A DNA stretch of 64,000 nucleotides from assembly GCA_023144005.1 (NCBI GenBank), contig JAGLGN010000031.1, forward strand, positions 27,086 through 91,085. Reading direction: 5' to 3'. Source of the DNA: a bacterium (GTDB lineage: Bacteria > AUK180). This document shows positions 36,345 to 47,400 of this stretch, in pieces. The notes below the pieces were generated by a model. That model was not told the DNA's origin. It ran no database searches and saw only the letters and a program-made list of their open reading frames with translations. Position numbers and translations under genes: made by a program. Position 1 is the first letter of the stretch; each line of letters begins with the position of its first letter.

Positions 36345-37050
36345 AATTTATTTCCTCTTTTTTCAACTTTGCAATTATATCACTTTTGGGTATATTATTA
36401 AAATACAGCGCTAAACCGTTATACAGTTTTTTCCTTCTCTGACTGAAGAGCGCTTTGATAAATCTGTGGAAATTGTCGTCGACCTCATGCTTGATATCAT
36501 TTCTGAACGAGACAAAGCAAGAATCAACTTTCGGAATGGGAGTGAAGACCGTCTTCGGAACCTTCTGAAATCCGGTAACGGTGAAATTATTCTGGAAAAA
36601 TACGGATAATGAACCATATACACGGCTACCCGGGGGGGATTTCAGCCGGCTGCCGTATTCATATTGCAGCATCATATGGTATTGCTCGAATTTATCGGAA
36701 TCGCAGATCAGTTTTTCTATGATAGGCGTGCTGATATAATATGGTACATTCGCGATAAACAAGTATTTGTCATCTGAGGGTTCTGGTATACTGAATTTCA
36801 GAAAATCCCGGCAATGCAAATGAAAGTTCTCATTGTCGGAAAAACGGGAATTCAAGCGAGCACAGAGCTCTTTATCCAATTCAATGGAGATGAGATTTCT
36901 GCAGTCCTCCAGAAGTATGGAAGAAAGTGTGCCCTTTCCGGGGCCTACTTCAATGATGTCCCTGTCCTTATAATCGATCTTCTTTACAAGATTGCGTATA
37001 TAATTAGGGTCATTAACGAAATTCTGGCCTCTGAAACTCTTTATCACCAT
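36274..37050 (-). CDS. rsmA: 16S rRNA dimethyladenosine transferase
   Basis: 258 residues. GQNFVNDPN, SAM motif DIIEVGPGKGTLS, and catalytic NVPYYIS. Dimethylates two adjacent adenosines at the 3' end of 16S rRNA. Overlaps the fusion gene upstream by 7 bases; rsmA next to a pdxA-like gene is common. Confidence 0.95.
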   Translation of the reverse strand: MVIKSFRGQNFVNDPNYIRNLVKKIDYKDRDIIEVGPGKGTLSSILLEDCRNLISIELDKELCARLNSRFSDNENFHLHCRDFLKFSIPEPSDDKYLFIANVPYYISTPIIEKLICDSDKFEQYHMMLQYEYGSRLKSPPGSRVYGSLSVFFQNNFTVTGFQKVPKTVFTPIPKVDSCFVSFRNDIKHEVDDNFHRFIKALFSQRRKKLYNGLALYFNNIPKSDIIAKLKKEEINCEKRPEEFDLDSFIRIYDLLFGK

Positions 37051-38453
37051 ATGATACTGTCCATTCCCCCGTCAAGGATATACTCAAGGGACTCCTCCGA
37101 GGCGGAAAAGTCATCAACCGTGCTCCATGCTGTGCCGTGCGATACAGAGATCCGCTTCACATCTATACCCAAAGAGGCCTGAAAGGACTTCTTGAAGAAT
37201 GAATTCTTGAATAACGGCAGCAATTGATCATGATATATCGAAAGGTAGATATCGCGGTCTCCGTCCATGAAGAATGTATCCGGTATCATCGGGCCCGCGA
37301 CATCGATCCCTTCTGCTGCGGCCGCCTCAAGAGCGGGAATGATGATATCCTTCTCCTCATTTCCGATAATCCCGCCCTCGGATGCATGAGGGTTCAGCCC
37401 CAATACTCCGATACGGCCGTATCCCCGTAATATCCTCAATGCCGCGAGCAGCATGTCCTTGTTTATCGTTTCGCTTACTTGCGCGATTGGAATATGCCTG
37501 GTCAGAAGCGCTAATTTCATACCCGGAGAGAAAAAGGTCATCAATGCGTCACTGCCACCTGAATAGAATTCGGTCGCGCCCTTCAGTGGAAATCCAGCCA
37601 GATTCAGTGACTCTTTGGAATTGGGAGTATTCACGATAAGGTCAATTTCCCCTGATAGATGCAGCTCCAGCGAACGCTCCAATGTCCGATGCGTCACCTT
37701 TCCGCTGTCATCGGTAGGACTGCCGGGTTTGAGTTTCTCATTTTTTCGCATGCCGACATCGATCAAATTCAACTCCCCCGGATAGTATCTTTTGGTATCC
37801 TTTACGATATTGAGCACTGATTTTGAAAGTTTCTTTGAAAATGACAGGTATTTTTTCCTATAGAACTCCATCACATCATAACTGCCGATGATGAATATCC
37901 TCTTCTGTCTGAAGAGGTCCTTCCTCTTTACAAAAAGTTTCCAGATGATCTGAGGGCCCGCGCCGTTGATATCACCCGCGGTAACACCGATATTTATCAG
38001 GGACCGCGCCTCTACAGATCTCTTGATCTTCTCTTCTATCTTCAGAATATGCGACGCCTTCCAATAGATCTTTTTACATGAAGGGCAGATCAGAAAGTTC
38101 TTTTGTGTTTTAAATACATATGGCGGCACGGAATCCTTCACTTGCCCCTTATCCGCCTGCTCGAGTTCGATATTACAGATCGTACATCTGCTGAACGCGG
38201 CTTCGTTTATCTCGATCATACCCCTTTTTGAAAGAAAGTAAAGCTGTGTCTCCAGTCCTTCGAAGGGAATATACAGAAGATTCGAATGCTCCTCGCGGTA
38301 TTTGCAGAATTTCGCATTCCTGGAGAAAAGGGTAAATTCCTCACTACCGAGCAGCGCCTCTATATCCTCAAGCGGGAGAACTTCGGTATCATATCCCAGC
38401 ATTCTCAACCACCGCGCAAGTTTATTCAGGTTCGGGCCTACTTTAAATCTCAC
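37044..38453 (-). CDS. Fusion of Mut7-C RNase-like domain with PdxA-like domain; catalytic residues changed in both
   Basis: 469 residues. Residues 1-150: Mut7-C domain (LARWLRMLGYDTEV) with an intact Cys4 zinc ribbon (C90/C93, C123/C126; PPYVFK, YWKASH). The two acidic residues usual in this family are replaced (FKVG for F-x-D; FSRN for LTRD). Residues 153-469: PdxA-like dehydrogenase (GVTAGDINGAGPQ; GLNPHASEGG with H355; YHDQ with H408; HGTA). The first of the three PdxA metal-binding His is lost (KGATEF in place of GHTE). Continuous frame, so not a sequencing split. Neighbours rsmA and recN overlap it. True PdxA activity is doubtful. Confidence 0.85.
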   Translation of the reverse strand: MRFKVGPNLNKLARWLRMLGYDTEVLPLEDIEALLGSEEFTLFSRNAKFCKYREEHSNLLYIPFEGLETQLYFLSKRGMIEINEAAFSRCTICNIELEQADKGQVKDSVPPYVFKTQKNFLICPSCKKIYWKASHILKIEEKIKRSVEARSLINIGVTAGDINGAGPQIIWKLFVKRKDLFRQKRIFIIGSYDVMEFYRKKYLSFSKKLSKSVLNIVKDTKRYYPGELNLIDVGMRKNEKLKPGSPTDDSGKVTHRTLERSLELHLSGEIDLIVNTPNSKESLNLAGFPLKGATEFYSGGSDALMTFFSPGMKLALLTRHIPIAQVSETINKDMLLAALRILRGYGRIGVLGLNPHASEGGIIGNEEKDIIIPALEAAAAEGIDVAGPMIPDTFFMDGDRDIYLSIYHDQLLPLFKNSFFKKSFQASLGIDVKRISVSHGTAWSTVDDFSASEESLEYILDGGMDSIIW

Positions 38454-40111
38454 TTCCCTTTTTTACCCAAAAGGTCCCTCGCGACCTTCAGAACATTCAT
38501 CGAGCTTTCTTCGCCGCCCAGCATCCTGGCTATCTCGCTTATCCGCTCATCATGTGAAAGGTTTTTCATGGTCGAGGTGGCCATACTGTCATCTGTCTCT
38601 TTGTCCACCATGAAGTGTGTGTCAGCGAAACGGGCGATCTGATGCAGATGCGTGATCGCGATCACCTGCTTCCCTCCCCCGCTTATTGCCTTGATCTTCT
38701 CCCCTACCGCATTGGCGGTTTCGCCGCCTATACCCGCATCTATCTCATCAAATACAAGGGTTTCCGTTGAATCATCATTCAGATTCATGCTTTTCAAGAC
38801 GAGCATTATCCTTGACAGCTCACCGCCTGAGGCGATCAGATTCAATTCCATGGGCTTCCTGCCGATCGTGTCCAGCATGAAACATATCTCTTCCATTCCA
38901 CCCGCGGAAAATGGCTCATCCGCGCTGTTTGGAATTATCTTCAAGGAAAATTGCGAACCCTTCATCGCCAGCGTATCCAATTCCGAACTTACATGCTCCT
39001 CGAATCGTTTCTTGCCTTTGAGTCGCTTTTGAGTAAGCACTGAACCCGATTTCCGCAGATCCTTTGCCTTCTTTTCCATCTCCTTTTGCTTGGAAGCGAT
39101 ATCCAGCGTGGAACCGTCAAAAAGAGACAATTTCTCTTCCAGCTCCGAGAAGTATTTCAGGATGTCATCCATCGTCTGCCCGTATTTTCTTAAATTCTCC
39201 AGTGCGGATAATCGCTCCTGAACAGCATCAACGGACATATCTTCCTCATCTCCCTCCAGATCATATTCGGTATCTCTGTATATTGAAGCTATCTTCTCCT
39301 TCATTTCCTCGATCTGGTCCAGATGTTCTTTGAATGAATTCTTGAATTGTGAAAGTGATGACAGGAGCGAAGCGGCATTGTCAAGTTTGGAAAGTATGCT
39401 CGCGTCCCCTTCGTAAAGGGTTTCCCGTAAGCTGAACATCGAGCTCTGATACTCCTCCATACCCTTCAGTATCTTTAATTTCTGCTGAAGCCGCTCATAC
39501 TCACCGGCAAGCGGAGAAACTCTCTTTATTTCGTCAAATTGGAACTTGATGAAGTCAAACTCCTTATTGATGGACTCCTTCTTTGAAATAAGTATTTCAA
39601 GCTCATTTCTTTCTTGAATATACCCGTAATACAGCTTTTTGTACTTGGAAAGATCGTCGTCAAGCCCCAGGAAATCGTCAAATAATTTCAGTTGATTACT
39701 CTCCAGCAGAAGGGATTGATTCTCATTCTGACTGTGTATGTCCATCAAGGAGGAGCAAATATCATCAAATGTGGACTTTGTAACAAGTGTATCGTTGATA
39801 TAATATCTTTCTCTGGAACCGGGCCGATGTACCCTGCGTATTATTATCTCGCCCGGGCTGAATCCGTATTTCTTCATCTTCTCAATGGTATTTCTGTCAT
39901 TTTCCATTTGAAAAATACCCTCGACCTCGCCGGAATCCTCCTTCAGGAAATTTCTTGCGATACGGGATGAGCCCAGCAGGAATTTCAGCGCGTTTACGAG
40001 GATCGTCTTTCCAACTCCTGTTTCACCGGTAAATACATTCAGACCGCTTGAAAATTCAAGCTCCGTATCTCTGATCAAAATAAAGTTCTTTACCCTCAGA
40101 AGGATCAGCAT
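38450..40111 (-). CDS. recN: DNA repair protein RecN
   Basis: 553 residues. Walker A TGETGVGKTILVNAL at the N-terminus, long coiled coil in the middle, signature IASGGELSRIML and Walker B LVFDEIDAGIGGETA near the end. SMC-like ATPase in double-strand break repair. Overlaps the fusion gene by 4 bases; 2 bp from nadK. Confidence 0.97.
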   Translation of the reverse strand: MLILLRVKNFILIRDTELEFSSGLNVFTGETGVGKTILVNALKFLLGSSRIARNFLKEDSGEVEGIFQMENDRNTIEKMKKYGFSPGEIIIRRVHRPGSRERYYINDTLVTKSTFDDICSSLMDIHSQNENQSLLLESNQLKLFDDFLGLDDDLSKYKKLYYGYIQERNELEILISKKESINKEFDFIKFQFDEIKRVSPLAGEYERLQQKLKILKGMEEYQSSMFSLRETLYEGDASILSKLDNAASLLSSLSQFKNSFKEHLDQIEEMKEKIASIYRDTEYDLEGDEEDMSVDAVQERLSALENLRKYGQTMDDILKYFSELEEKLSLFDGSTLDIASKQKEMEKKAKDLRKSGSVLTQKRLKGKKRFEEHVSSELDTLAMKGSQFSLKIIPNSADEPFSAGGMEEICFMLDTIGRKPMELNLIASGGELSRIMLVLKSMNLNDDSTETLVFDEIDAGIGGETANAVGEKIKAISGGGKQVIAITHLHQIARFADTHFMVDKETDDSMATSTMKNLSHDERISEIARMLGGEESSMNVLKVARDLLGKKGK

Positions 40112-40113
40112 AT

Positions 40114-40947
40114 CTACTCCTTGTTAAAAAGTTTTTCCCTCAAAATATCATTTATGTTCTTATCCTTGAAGAGAACAAGATTGCAGGTGGCATCTTTCAT
40201 AAGGCCTACGTTTATCCTGTCCCCCGGCTTCATTGAACTCGTCCTGATTCCGTCAATGGTATAGATGATCGGGAAGTCATTGCGGTTCACCACTTCAAAT
40301 GCGTGATCCCCGTTGAAAACGACGGAGGGCTCACAATTGAATTGCGGACTGATCGCCTTATAGACGATGAGGTCCAGCCCCACTTCGACGATCGGGCCGC
40401 CTGATGAGTAGCAGATGGCGGAAGAACCGGTCGCTGTGGACAATACCAGCCCGCTGGCTCTCAAAGAATGGTAAAAACTCCCGTCAACATGGAGCTCCAG
40501 TCTGAGCAGGCGGGTCTTGCCGTCATTCTCGAATACAATATCGTTAATGGCGAATTGCTGGCCGTCAGCGCCGGCAATGGAGAGGATCGGCAATCGGATG
40601 AAGCTGTTCTTGCGGTCCAATATATTCTTAAGGTCAGCCAGGAATTCCCCCAGCGTAAACGATGACAGAAAGCCCACATAACCGATGTTTACGAGAACAT
40701 ACTTACCGCCAAGCGCACCTGTATCCTGAATTAGCTTCAAAAAGGTCCCGTCACCGCCCACGACAATGACGACATCTTTTCCGGAAACAAGGGTCGCCGG
40801 GTCTTCATAGGAAAATTCATCCTTGAAATACTTCCGCATGCCTGTGTTCAAAGTGAATCGGAGCTTATTCTCATCCATCTTGACGAAAAGGTCCTCCAGC
40901 TGCTTTTTGAACTCTATCTTCTCGGGGTTTATGTATATTCCTATCAT
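40114..40947 (-). CDS. nadK: NAD kinase
   Basis: 277 residues. GGDGTFLKLIQ, NDIVFEND, LVLSTATGSSAICYSSGGPIV. Makes NADP from NAD. nadK-recN adjacency is common. Overlaps the upstream gene by 4 bases. Confidence 0.96.
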   Translation of the reverse strand: MIGIYINPEKIEFKKQLEDLFVKMDENKLRFTLNTGMRKYFKDEFSYEDPATLVSGKDVVIVVGGDGTFLKLIQDTGALGGKYVLVNIGYVGFLSSFTLGEFLADLKNILDRKNSFIRLPILSIAGADGQQFAINDIVFENDGKTRLLRLELHVDGSFYHSLRASGLVLSTATGSSAICYSSGGPIVEVGLDLIVYKAISPQFNCEPSVVFNGDHAFEVVNRNDFPIIYTIDGIRTSSMKPGDRINVGLMKDATCNLVLFKDKNINDILREKLFNKE

Positions 40948-43900
40948 TGTTCTAATATCACCTCCATATCCATCATCTCCTTGAACTTCAAAAGAGAGTT
41001 CTTCAATAATTCGTAATCCTCGGGAACTATCAGGTCCTTTTTGAATCTAACCGAATATTTCAATGTGATGATCTGATCTTTTCTTGAAATACCGACCTTT
41101 ACAGACATAAGTTTATTCTCAATATCAGTATATTTAGGAAGAGACGCTATCTTGAAGTCATCCGGCAGAACGATCTCGGTCTCGGTTCGGCTTGTGGAGT
41201 TCAATCCCAGTTCAATGGGTTTATCTATCGTATCCAGAAGCGCGTATGTTTCATAAAAGGAGATCGGATAAATAAAGGGCGAAAATTTCATTGTATCAGC
41301 GCTGACAAAGTTCCAGATGTCCACTCCGTATCTGTATTTGACCGGGCTATCCCAGAGTTCGGACAATAATTCGATATCCTTCACCACTGCCCTCGCATAT
41401 CTTCCCGACCAAATTGACTGCAGGTCTTCCTGAGCGGTCTGTTCATTTTCCATCAGGTGACGGGCGCGGAAGGCCTCATAGCCGGATTTCTCAAAAGAGC
41501 GTACAAAGCTCAATTTAAGATCAGAAGAAAGAACACAGCGATTGCTTATTATTGTTTGATCGGTCTGGCCGGGATTCTTCTTCACTTTTTTCATACGGAA
41601 CCCGTTATCGTCCATCTCCATCGCGAAGGCATCCAGAAGAGATCTCGGCAATTCCCATGGAAGGCCCCATTCAACGGTCGGATCCACGACATACGGCAGG
41701 CCCTTCGGAGAATAGACCGTCAGTACCGCATGATTAAAGACGGTCAGGACGGGTAATGTCTCGATATCTCCGATATCCTTTGTCCTGATAAGAGTGATAT
41801 TGGAATCTATTCCCGCCATCTTCAGGAACACCTTCATCAGCGTTGCCTTATCCTTACAGTCACCGAATTTCTCCCTGATCACCTTTGAGGGGAATCTTGG
41901 CTGATATCCGTTCAATCCGTATTCTATTCCCAGATAATGAATATCCTGTGAAACATATTTGAAGATCTTCTCCACCTTCTGCTTGAAGCCTGAATCCGGG
42001 GCAATGCCCAGTTTCGCATACTCGTCCTTCACTGCTTTCGTGGGTTTTAATCTCTCTTTAAACAGGGATTTGACCCAGTCATATACCTCATTCCAACCCT
42101 TGAACATAGTAATGCTCAGATACGGGCCGTATTCCGAATAAGATGCCATATTGGGGATATATGCTATCTGCTCCTGGTCTTTCAGCTTCCATGAAACAAC
42201 ATTGAAGCCCTCACGGACTGATTTCTGTGTTTTTACTTTTGTATTGTAGAATTTATGAACCAATCTTTTGCCCTTGGGGTATAAAAGAAAGTACTCCTTC
42301 AGCAATGATGGGAAATCGTCCTGAATATTCAGGATCTCGCCGGGAAAATGGTCCTTGAACGACCGGTTTGAGAATTGTATGGTCCTGAATTTAATATAAA
42401 CCCTGCTGCCTATCGAAAGATCATCTATATAGATCCCTAAACGCCTGTAATCGCTGTAAACATTACCGCTTGCGCCAACGGAGCCGGAACGGAATTTATT
42501 CACTGGAAAGAGCGTACCGTCAGGAGCGATCACCAGAACGCTGTCTATCTGGACATATTCCGATGAGCCGTTGTAATATATCGGATAATAATTCAATCTC
42601 TCAATACCTGAAACCCTGTTGACCTGAAAGAGCATTTCCTTGAAGGTGATCATCAGATTCGAGGGTTTTACCTCAAGGATATTCCGCTCGTATAATTGAA
42701 CGATATCGGAGTTTCTAAACTTTTCAGGTATCTCATACTCTCCGTTCAGATCAATCGAAGCGTGGTCATAATAATTATACGCCAGGTCTTTTTGTTCACT
42801 CAATTCGGAAACAAGCTCGATGACTTCAACATCCTGGGGTTTCCACGAAAGAAGCGAACGGAGTTCTTTCAATGCATCTTCCTTTTTTCCCATGGTCAAT
42901 GCCCTGTCCGCCAGGATCTTATGGTATTCTTCCTCGTACAGAAAGGTCTTTCTCATCTTTCCAAGCAATTCCATCAACTCGGCATCCATTCCTAAACTCT
43001 GATATGTCCGCGCGAGAGTGATCAGATTACTTGAATTATACGGATAAAGCTCCATATTCTTTTTGAGCATTTTCAAATATACGGGGTTCCGGCGGTCAGA
43101 ACTCTCCAATAACAAACGCAGAGAGTAACTTACATCATAGAAAGAGTAGGGTTCCTCCTCAAGTATCAATTCCGCTTCAGAGAGGAGGTCTTTCAGCGTT
43201 CGGGTCTTTGTGAGCCTGTCGAATATTGATTTAAAAAGCCCGCTGTGAAACTCTTTTTCAGAGAGAGAAGAGTAAAATTTCTCATACTCTGAATCCCAAT
43301 TCAATGAGCTGAGAGTATCCAGAGCGAGGCGGGAGGCATATTCATTCCGTTCCGTCCAGGGGGCTATTCTTTCCCATGCAAGATTATAATCCCTGCTGTC
43401 ATAGAAAAGCCTTGCCGTTAATAGGCCGTACATGAAGGGATGCGATCGCTTGAGCTTGGAATAATAATGAAACGAATCATTGGTGTCCTCGGATAATTGT
43501 CCCAGAATGAAATATCCCCAGGAAAAATCCGGGTCTGCGGTCAGGAGTTCTTCAACAATATGAACATCGACCTTCTCTTCCTTGTTAAAATGCTTCATAT
43601 AACGATTTGCCAGTAGCCACATCACCTTTTCCTGCTGATCCGCGGGAGAGAAATCCTTAAAGAGCTCTGTCACGGCCCAGCCGTTTATTTTTCCGCTTAT
43701 TCTGGATTTCGGGCGATCTATCTTTAATCTCTTATCAAAGGACAGATTGACGAACCAGGAGGTCTGCTCAACCGCGGAAAAGATCCGGAGTCGGTGAAGG
43801 CCCTTTGAAAGCTTGACCTTGGCGGTATAGAGGAATGTTCCCTGATTGTTCAATATCTCACCGGAAAATATCTGTTTTCCATCAATGAAGATCGCCACAG

Positions 43901-44495
43901 CGCCGGAGAAAGAGAATCTGATCACAAATTCACCCGAAGAAGCAGCGGAGAAATAATGATCCGCCCTGGCGCGTGTAAAGCTTCCCTCGCCTGTAATATC
44001 ATCGAAGTATAGTTTTGGATAAGGGAAGTTCACGGCTTGAGGGACTACGACGCGGTTCTTGCCCAATATCCCCTCTTCACCTTTTTCTATCTCTGTGATC
44101 CCGGAAAGTCCCGCATGATCCAGCGGGCCCAGTATCACATAATTCCGAGGGATATTCAATTCGGTAAATATTTCATTATCCGGCTCACCTCTTGAGCGCT
44201 TCAGATAAAAGAGAAAGAATCTGGCATGTATGTCATTGTCCTTTATTTGTGAAAAGAATTCCTCGGCCTGCTGCTTGCCTCCGTTGAATTCATAGGCAAG
44301 ATCGTATATACGGTTGACAGCGACATATTTATACATCTCGCTTTCACTTCCCCTATATAGTTCTCCCCATGCCTTCAGCGCTTGCTTGAAGTTACCGGCC
44401 ATTTCCAATTCCAATATCTGGTCGAGTTCAATAGCGAATGCTGAAAATGCGAAAAGTGAAAGCATGAATACAAGTAGAACTTTTGATATTTTCAT
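40944..44495 (-). CDS. Secreted TPR / PA14-like / DUF3857-transglutaminase protein
   Basis: 1183 residues; signal peptide 1-21. A PA14-like beta segment (GAVAIFIDGKQIFSGEI, about 190-260) and helical TPR-like repeats (about 300-600) precede a DUF3857 domain (about 630-790). A transglutaminase core follows with Cys near residue 880 (FGDCKDKATLMKVFL), His (FNHAVLTVY) and Asp (YVVDPTVEW), then a beta tail. All three catalytic residues are present. Substrate unknown. Paralogue of the next gene, with which it shares one base. Confidence 0.85.
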   Translation of the reverse strand: MKISKVLLVFMLSLFAFSAFAIELDQILELEMAGNFKQALKAWGELYRGSESEMYKYVAVNRIYDLAYEFNGGKQQAEEFFSQIKDNDIHARFFLFYLKRSRGEPDNEIFTELNIPRNYVILGPLDHAGLSGITEIEKGEEGILGKNRVVVPQAVNFPYPKLYFDDITGEGSFTRARADHYFSAASSGEFVIRFSFSGAVAIFIDGKQIFSGEILNNQGTFLYTAKVKLSKGLHRLRIFSAVEQTSWFVNLSFDKRLKIDRPKSRISGKINGWAVTELFKDFSPADQQEKVMWLLANRYMKHFNKEEKVDVHIVEELLTADPDFSWGYFILGQLSEDTNDSFHYYSKLKRSHPFMYGLLTARLFYDSRDYNLAWERIAPWTERNEYASRLALDTLSSLNWDSEYEKFYSSLSEKEFHSGLFKSIFDRLTKTRTLKDLLSEAELILEEEPYSFYDVSYSLRLLLESSDRRNPVYLKMLKKNMELYPYNSSNLITLARTYQSLGMDAELMELLGKMRKTFLYEEEYHKILADRALTMGKKEDALKELRSLLSWKPQDVEVIELVSELSEQKDLAYNYYDHASIDLNGEYEIPEKFRNSDIVQLYERNILEVKPSNLMITFKEMLFQVNRVSGIERLNYYPIYYNGSSEYVQIDSVLVIAPDGTLFPVNKFRSGSVGASGNVYSDYRRLGIYIDDLSIGSRVYIKFRTIQFSNRSFKDHFPGEILNIQDDFPSLLKEYFLLYPKGKRLVHKFYNTKVKTQKSVREGFNVVSWKLKDQEQIAYIPNMASYSEYGPYLSITMFKGWNEVYDWVKSLFKERLKPTKAVKDEYAKLGIAPDSGFKQKVEKIFKYVSQDIHYLGIEYGLNGYQPRFPSKVIREKFGDCKDKATLMKVFLKMAGIDSNITLIRTKDIGDIETLPVLTVFNHAVLTVYSPKGLPYVVDPTVEWGLPWELPRSLLDAFAMEMDDNGFRMKKVKKNPGQTDQTIISNRCVLSSDLKLSFVRSFEKSGYEAFRARHLMENEQTAQEDLQSIWSGRYARAVVKDIELLSELWDSPVKYRYGVDIWNFVSADTMKFSPFIYPISFYETYALLDTIDKPIELGLNSTSRTETEIVLPDDFKIASLPKYTDIENKLMSVKVGISRKDQIITLKYSVRFKKDLIVPEDYELLKNSLLKFKEMMDMEVILEQ

Positions 44496-47400
44496 TATTT
44501 CACCTCCGCTCTGAGAAGTTTTTCTTCCTTTTTGTCCAGTTGCTCCGCCTTTTTAAGAATAATCAGTATTTTCGATGGGTAAAAGATCCCTGAATAAATA
44601 CTTACCGTTCTCTCAACTCTATACCCTTCCGGCGTTTTTGTAACTTGAAAATCATAATCATAGGCGCCGGGAACCTTCTCTTTATAGCCGCGCAGGTCCA
44701 ATTTCTTCTCCGTTTTGATATGTATCACATCCCTTTGATAGGTCGGCTGAGCTACTAAAAGCGGCATTTTCCTGGGGTAGTCGATACCGAAAATACCCGA
44801 GATCTCTATCGCTTTGAACGGCAGCTCATATGTTCCCTTGCCCAATTCCCTCATAAAACGGCCTTTAACAGAGATCTTCAATGGCTCATTATCTCTGTTC
44901 GCGATCGTCCGTATCTCATCAGTAGTAACATACGGAAAGAAGCCGCTTATGATCTGATTGCCGATATTCGAACTCGTTTTCTCATCGAACATATAGCTTT
45001 TATATGCGGAATATTCACCCCGGAAAACAAGAGAGAGGTCAATATCGCCCGTATCAAGGTCCCAGAAGTACTCTATGTCAAAGCCGGATTTGCCGCCCAT
45101 GACAAGATTGGAACGCAATTCGTAATCCTTGCCGTCCGAAGTCAGATATGCCGCTCTCATTGGAACTACTTCACCCCCAATAGGAATGAAGTTCTGTGAG
45201 AAAGCGACAAATTTCATCTCACCTTGATGCTGGACAAGTAAACCCTGCCCGGAGATCTTTTCCGGGAAAAATCCGCCCGTATTATCATCGGAAATGCCGG
45301 AAAATATAAGGAACTTATGAGGTACGCTCCAATATTCCAATGCCGCCTTAAAGAGGCGCATCTTGTCCAATTGTCCCGCCTTTTTGGAAATATAGATATT
45401 CAGAAGGCTTTTGTCCTTATCGGATTCGGTATCCTCGGTGTAATTCACGCTGAGATCATCATACAAGGCCTTTACTTTGTCATCCTCAGAACCGGGGAAC
45501 GAGTCGAAATATGTTAATATCGGCGCGGGAATGAGCTTATCCGTAAAGATCTCAAAATAAAAGTTCTTCAGAAATACTTCGGGGTCAAGGCCGCTGTTCA
45601 CAAATAATGAAGGCAAAAAGGTATATGGCGCGGGAATGGCTTCTTCGACCTTCAGCCTTTTGCCGGAGGGGGTTGTGTATGTATATGTCTTATAACCGGC
45701 TCTGGAGGCCTTCTTGGACGCCTTGGTGCCTGTATCCCATGCCTTTGAAGGGCTGTATTTCGGTTTTATCTTCAGGCCCTTGGGGATCTCATATCGTAAA
45801 ACAGCCTTATTGAAGGGTATTGTCATTTTTAAGATGGCGGGATAAAGCCCTGTATAGTAGATATTCATGAATTTTCTGGAGTAATATGAAATACTTACAT
45901 AATCGATAATGGATCCCGGAAGAAGCCCTTTCAGGGACAATTCGCCGCCGTGCGCCTCGTGGAAATAGTATTCACGCCCGGATGGGTTTGTAACCCTTGT
46001 ATAAACAGCATCACCGCCTACATTGAAATTCGTGAGCGCGGTAACGCCCTTCTGATTGTTTACTCTGATGGAGATCCTTGTAAGTTTCCTGTATGAAAGG
46101 TCTTTGAAAAAGGTTATCGTCTCGTCCTGCTCGATGATCTCCAGCGGATAATTGGATATGGGGTCCTTCTCGGGATAAACCTTTTTAGGAAGGGGTGTTC
46201 CGAATATTTTTCTATCCATCTCATCGTCAATGTCAGAAAACTTTTTCAGCATATCCTCCCGGATCGAGAGATATCTGTCATGATCACCCTTCTGAAGGTA
46301 GTGATCGGCTGCCAGTCCCATAATGTGCATATTCATGGGGAAAGAGCCCAATAAATATTTTAATGTCTCCTCAGCCCTTTCATCCGACAGCAGCCCCGCC
46401 TGCATCATCATTATCTCCAGCTTCTTTTTCAGAACGGGATGCTCCACCGTATCGATCAGGGCTAATGCGTCATCCATCTTTTTTGAACTGATCAGAAGAT
46501 CCAGTTTTCTGAAGATATACTCATCATTGAATATGCCCGCTTTCTCGACCTTATCAAGCGCTTCGACCGCCAATTCCACCTCGCCCGCGGATTTCAGAAT
46601 GTCATATATATCAAAAAGCATCGCAGTGCCCTTTGAATTGCGAATGAACTCCTTCAGTTTCAAAAGCGAATACGCCGCCATTTCCTGTTCATACCTCAAA
46701 CGGGCAATTGAAAGAGACAGGCTGTGGGAAGCGGACGGGATCTTATCCTCAAGGGCATAAATGTACTTCCTTGCCTCCTTGAAATTGCCTGATTCCAAAT
46801 ATGTCAGGCCCATGAAGTACTGCGCGGTATAATTATCACTCCAGCCGAGATTCGACCTGAGGTAGAAGTTATAGGAATAATTTCTGAATCCTAAAAGCGG
46901 GAAACGGCTGCATATATAGCCGGCAAAGAAAGAATCGATGGGAGAGTCATTTGCCGCGGCGGCAGCTGATATCATCTTGTAGCTGTCCTGCGGGATACCG
47001 TAGTTCATCAGTACATTGGCAAGCTTGAATGCCTTTCGGGAAACCTTTTCGTCAGCATATGTGTCATTTATAGAAATATTGCTGTGGGAAAGAAGCTTGC
47101 CTTTTTTATGAGTCTCGGAATTTGTATCCACCGGGTCACCCCTGCCGTCAAACACCTGCATCATAAAACCGTTAATGCCGCTCTCCAGGAAGTATCCTTC
47201 GAAATTATACGAACCGTCGGCCTTCACCATTACCGTATGCTCACCCTTGCCCAATTCAAGCTCGATAATATTTCTAACACCCTTATTCAGGTCCATATAG
47301 CGTCTTTCAAAGACCTTCTCGCCATCAATGAACACCTGTGAAGGTACTTGAGAAATATAATGGAGGTAATAAGTGCCTTCCTCGCCCGCCTTTATCCCGG

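Noticed and set aside
44495..44495. The two DUF3857 genes as one broken gene
   Set aside because: Each has its own signal peptide and the full domain order; they are tandem paralogues.
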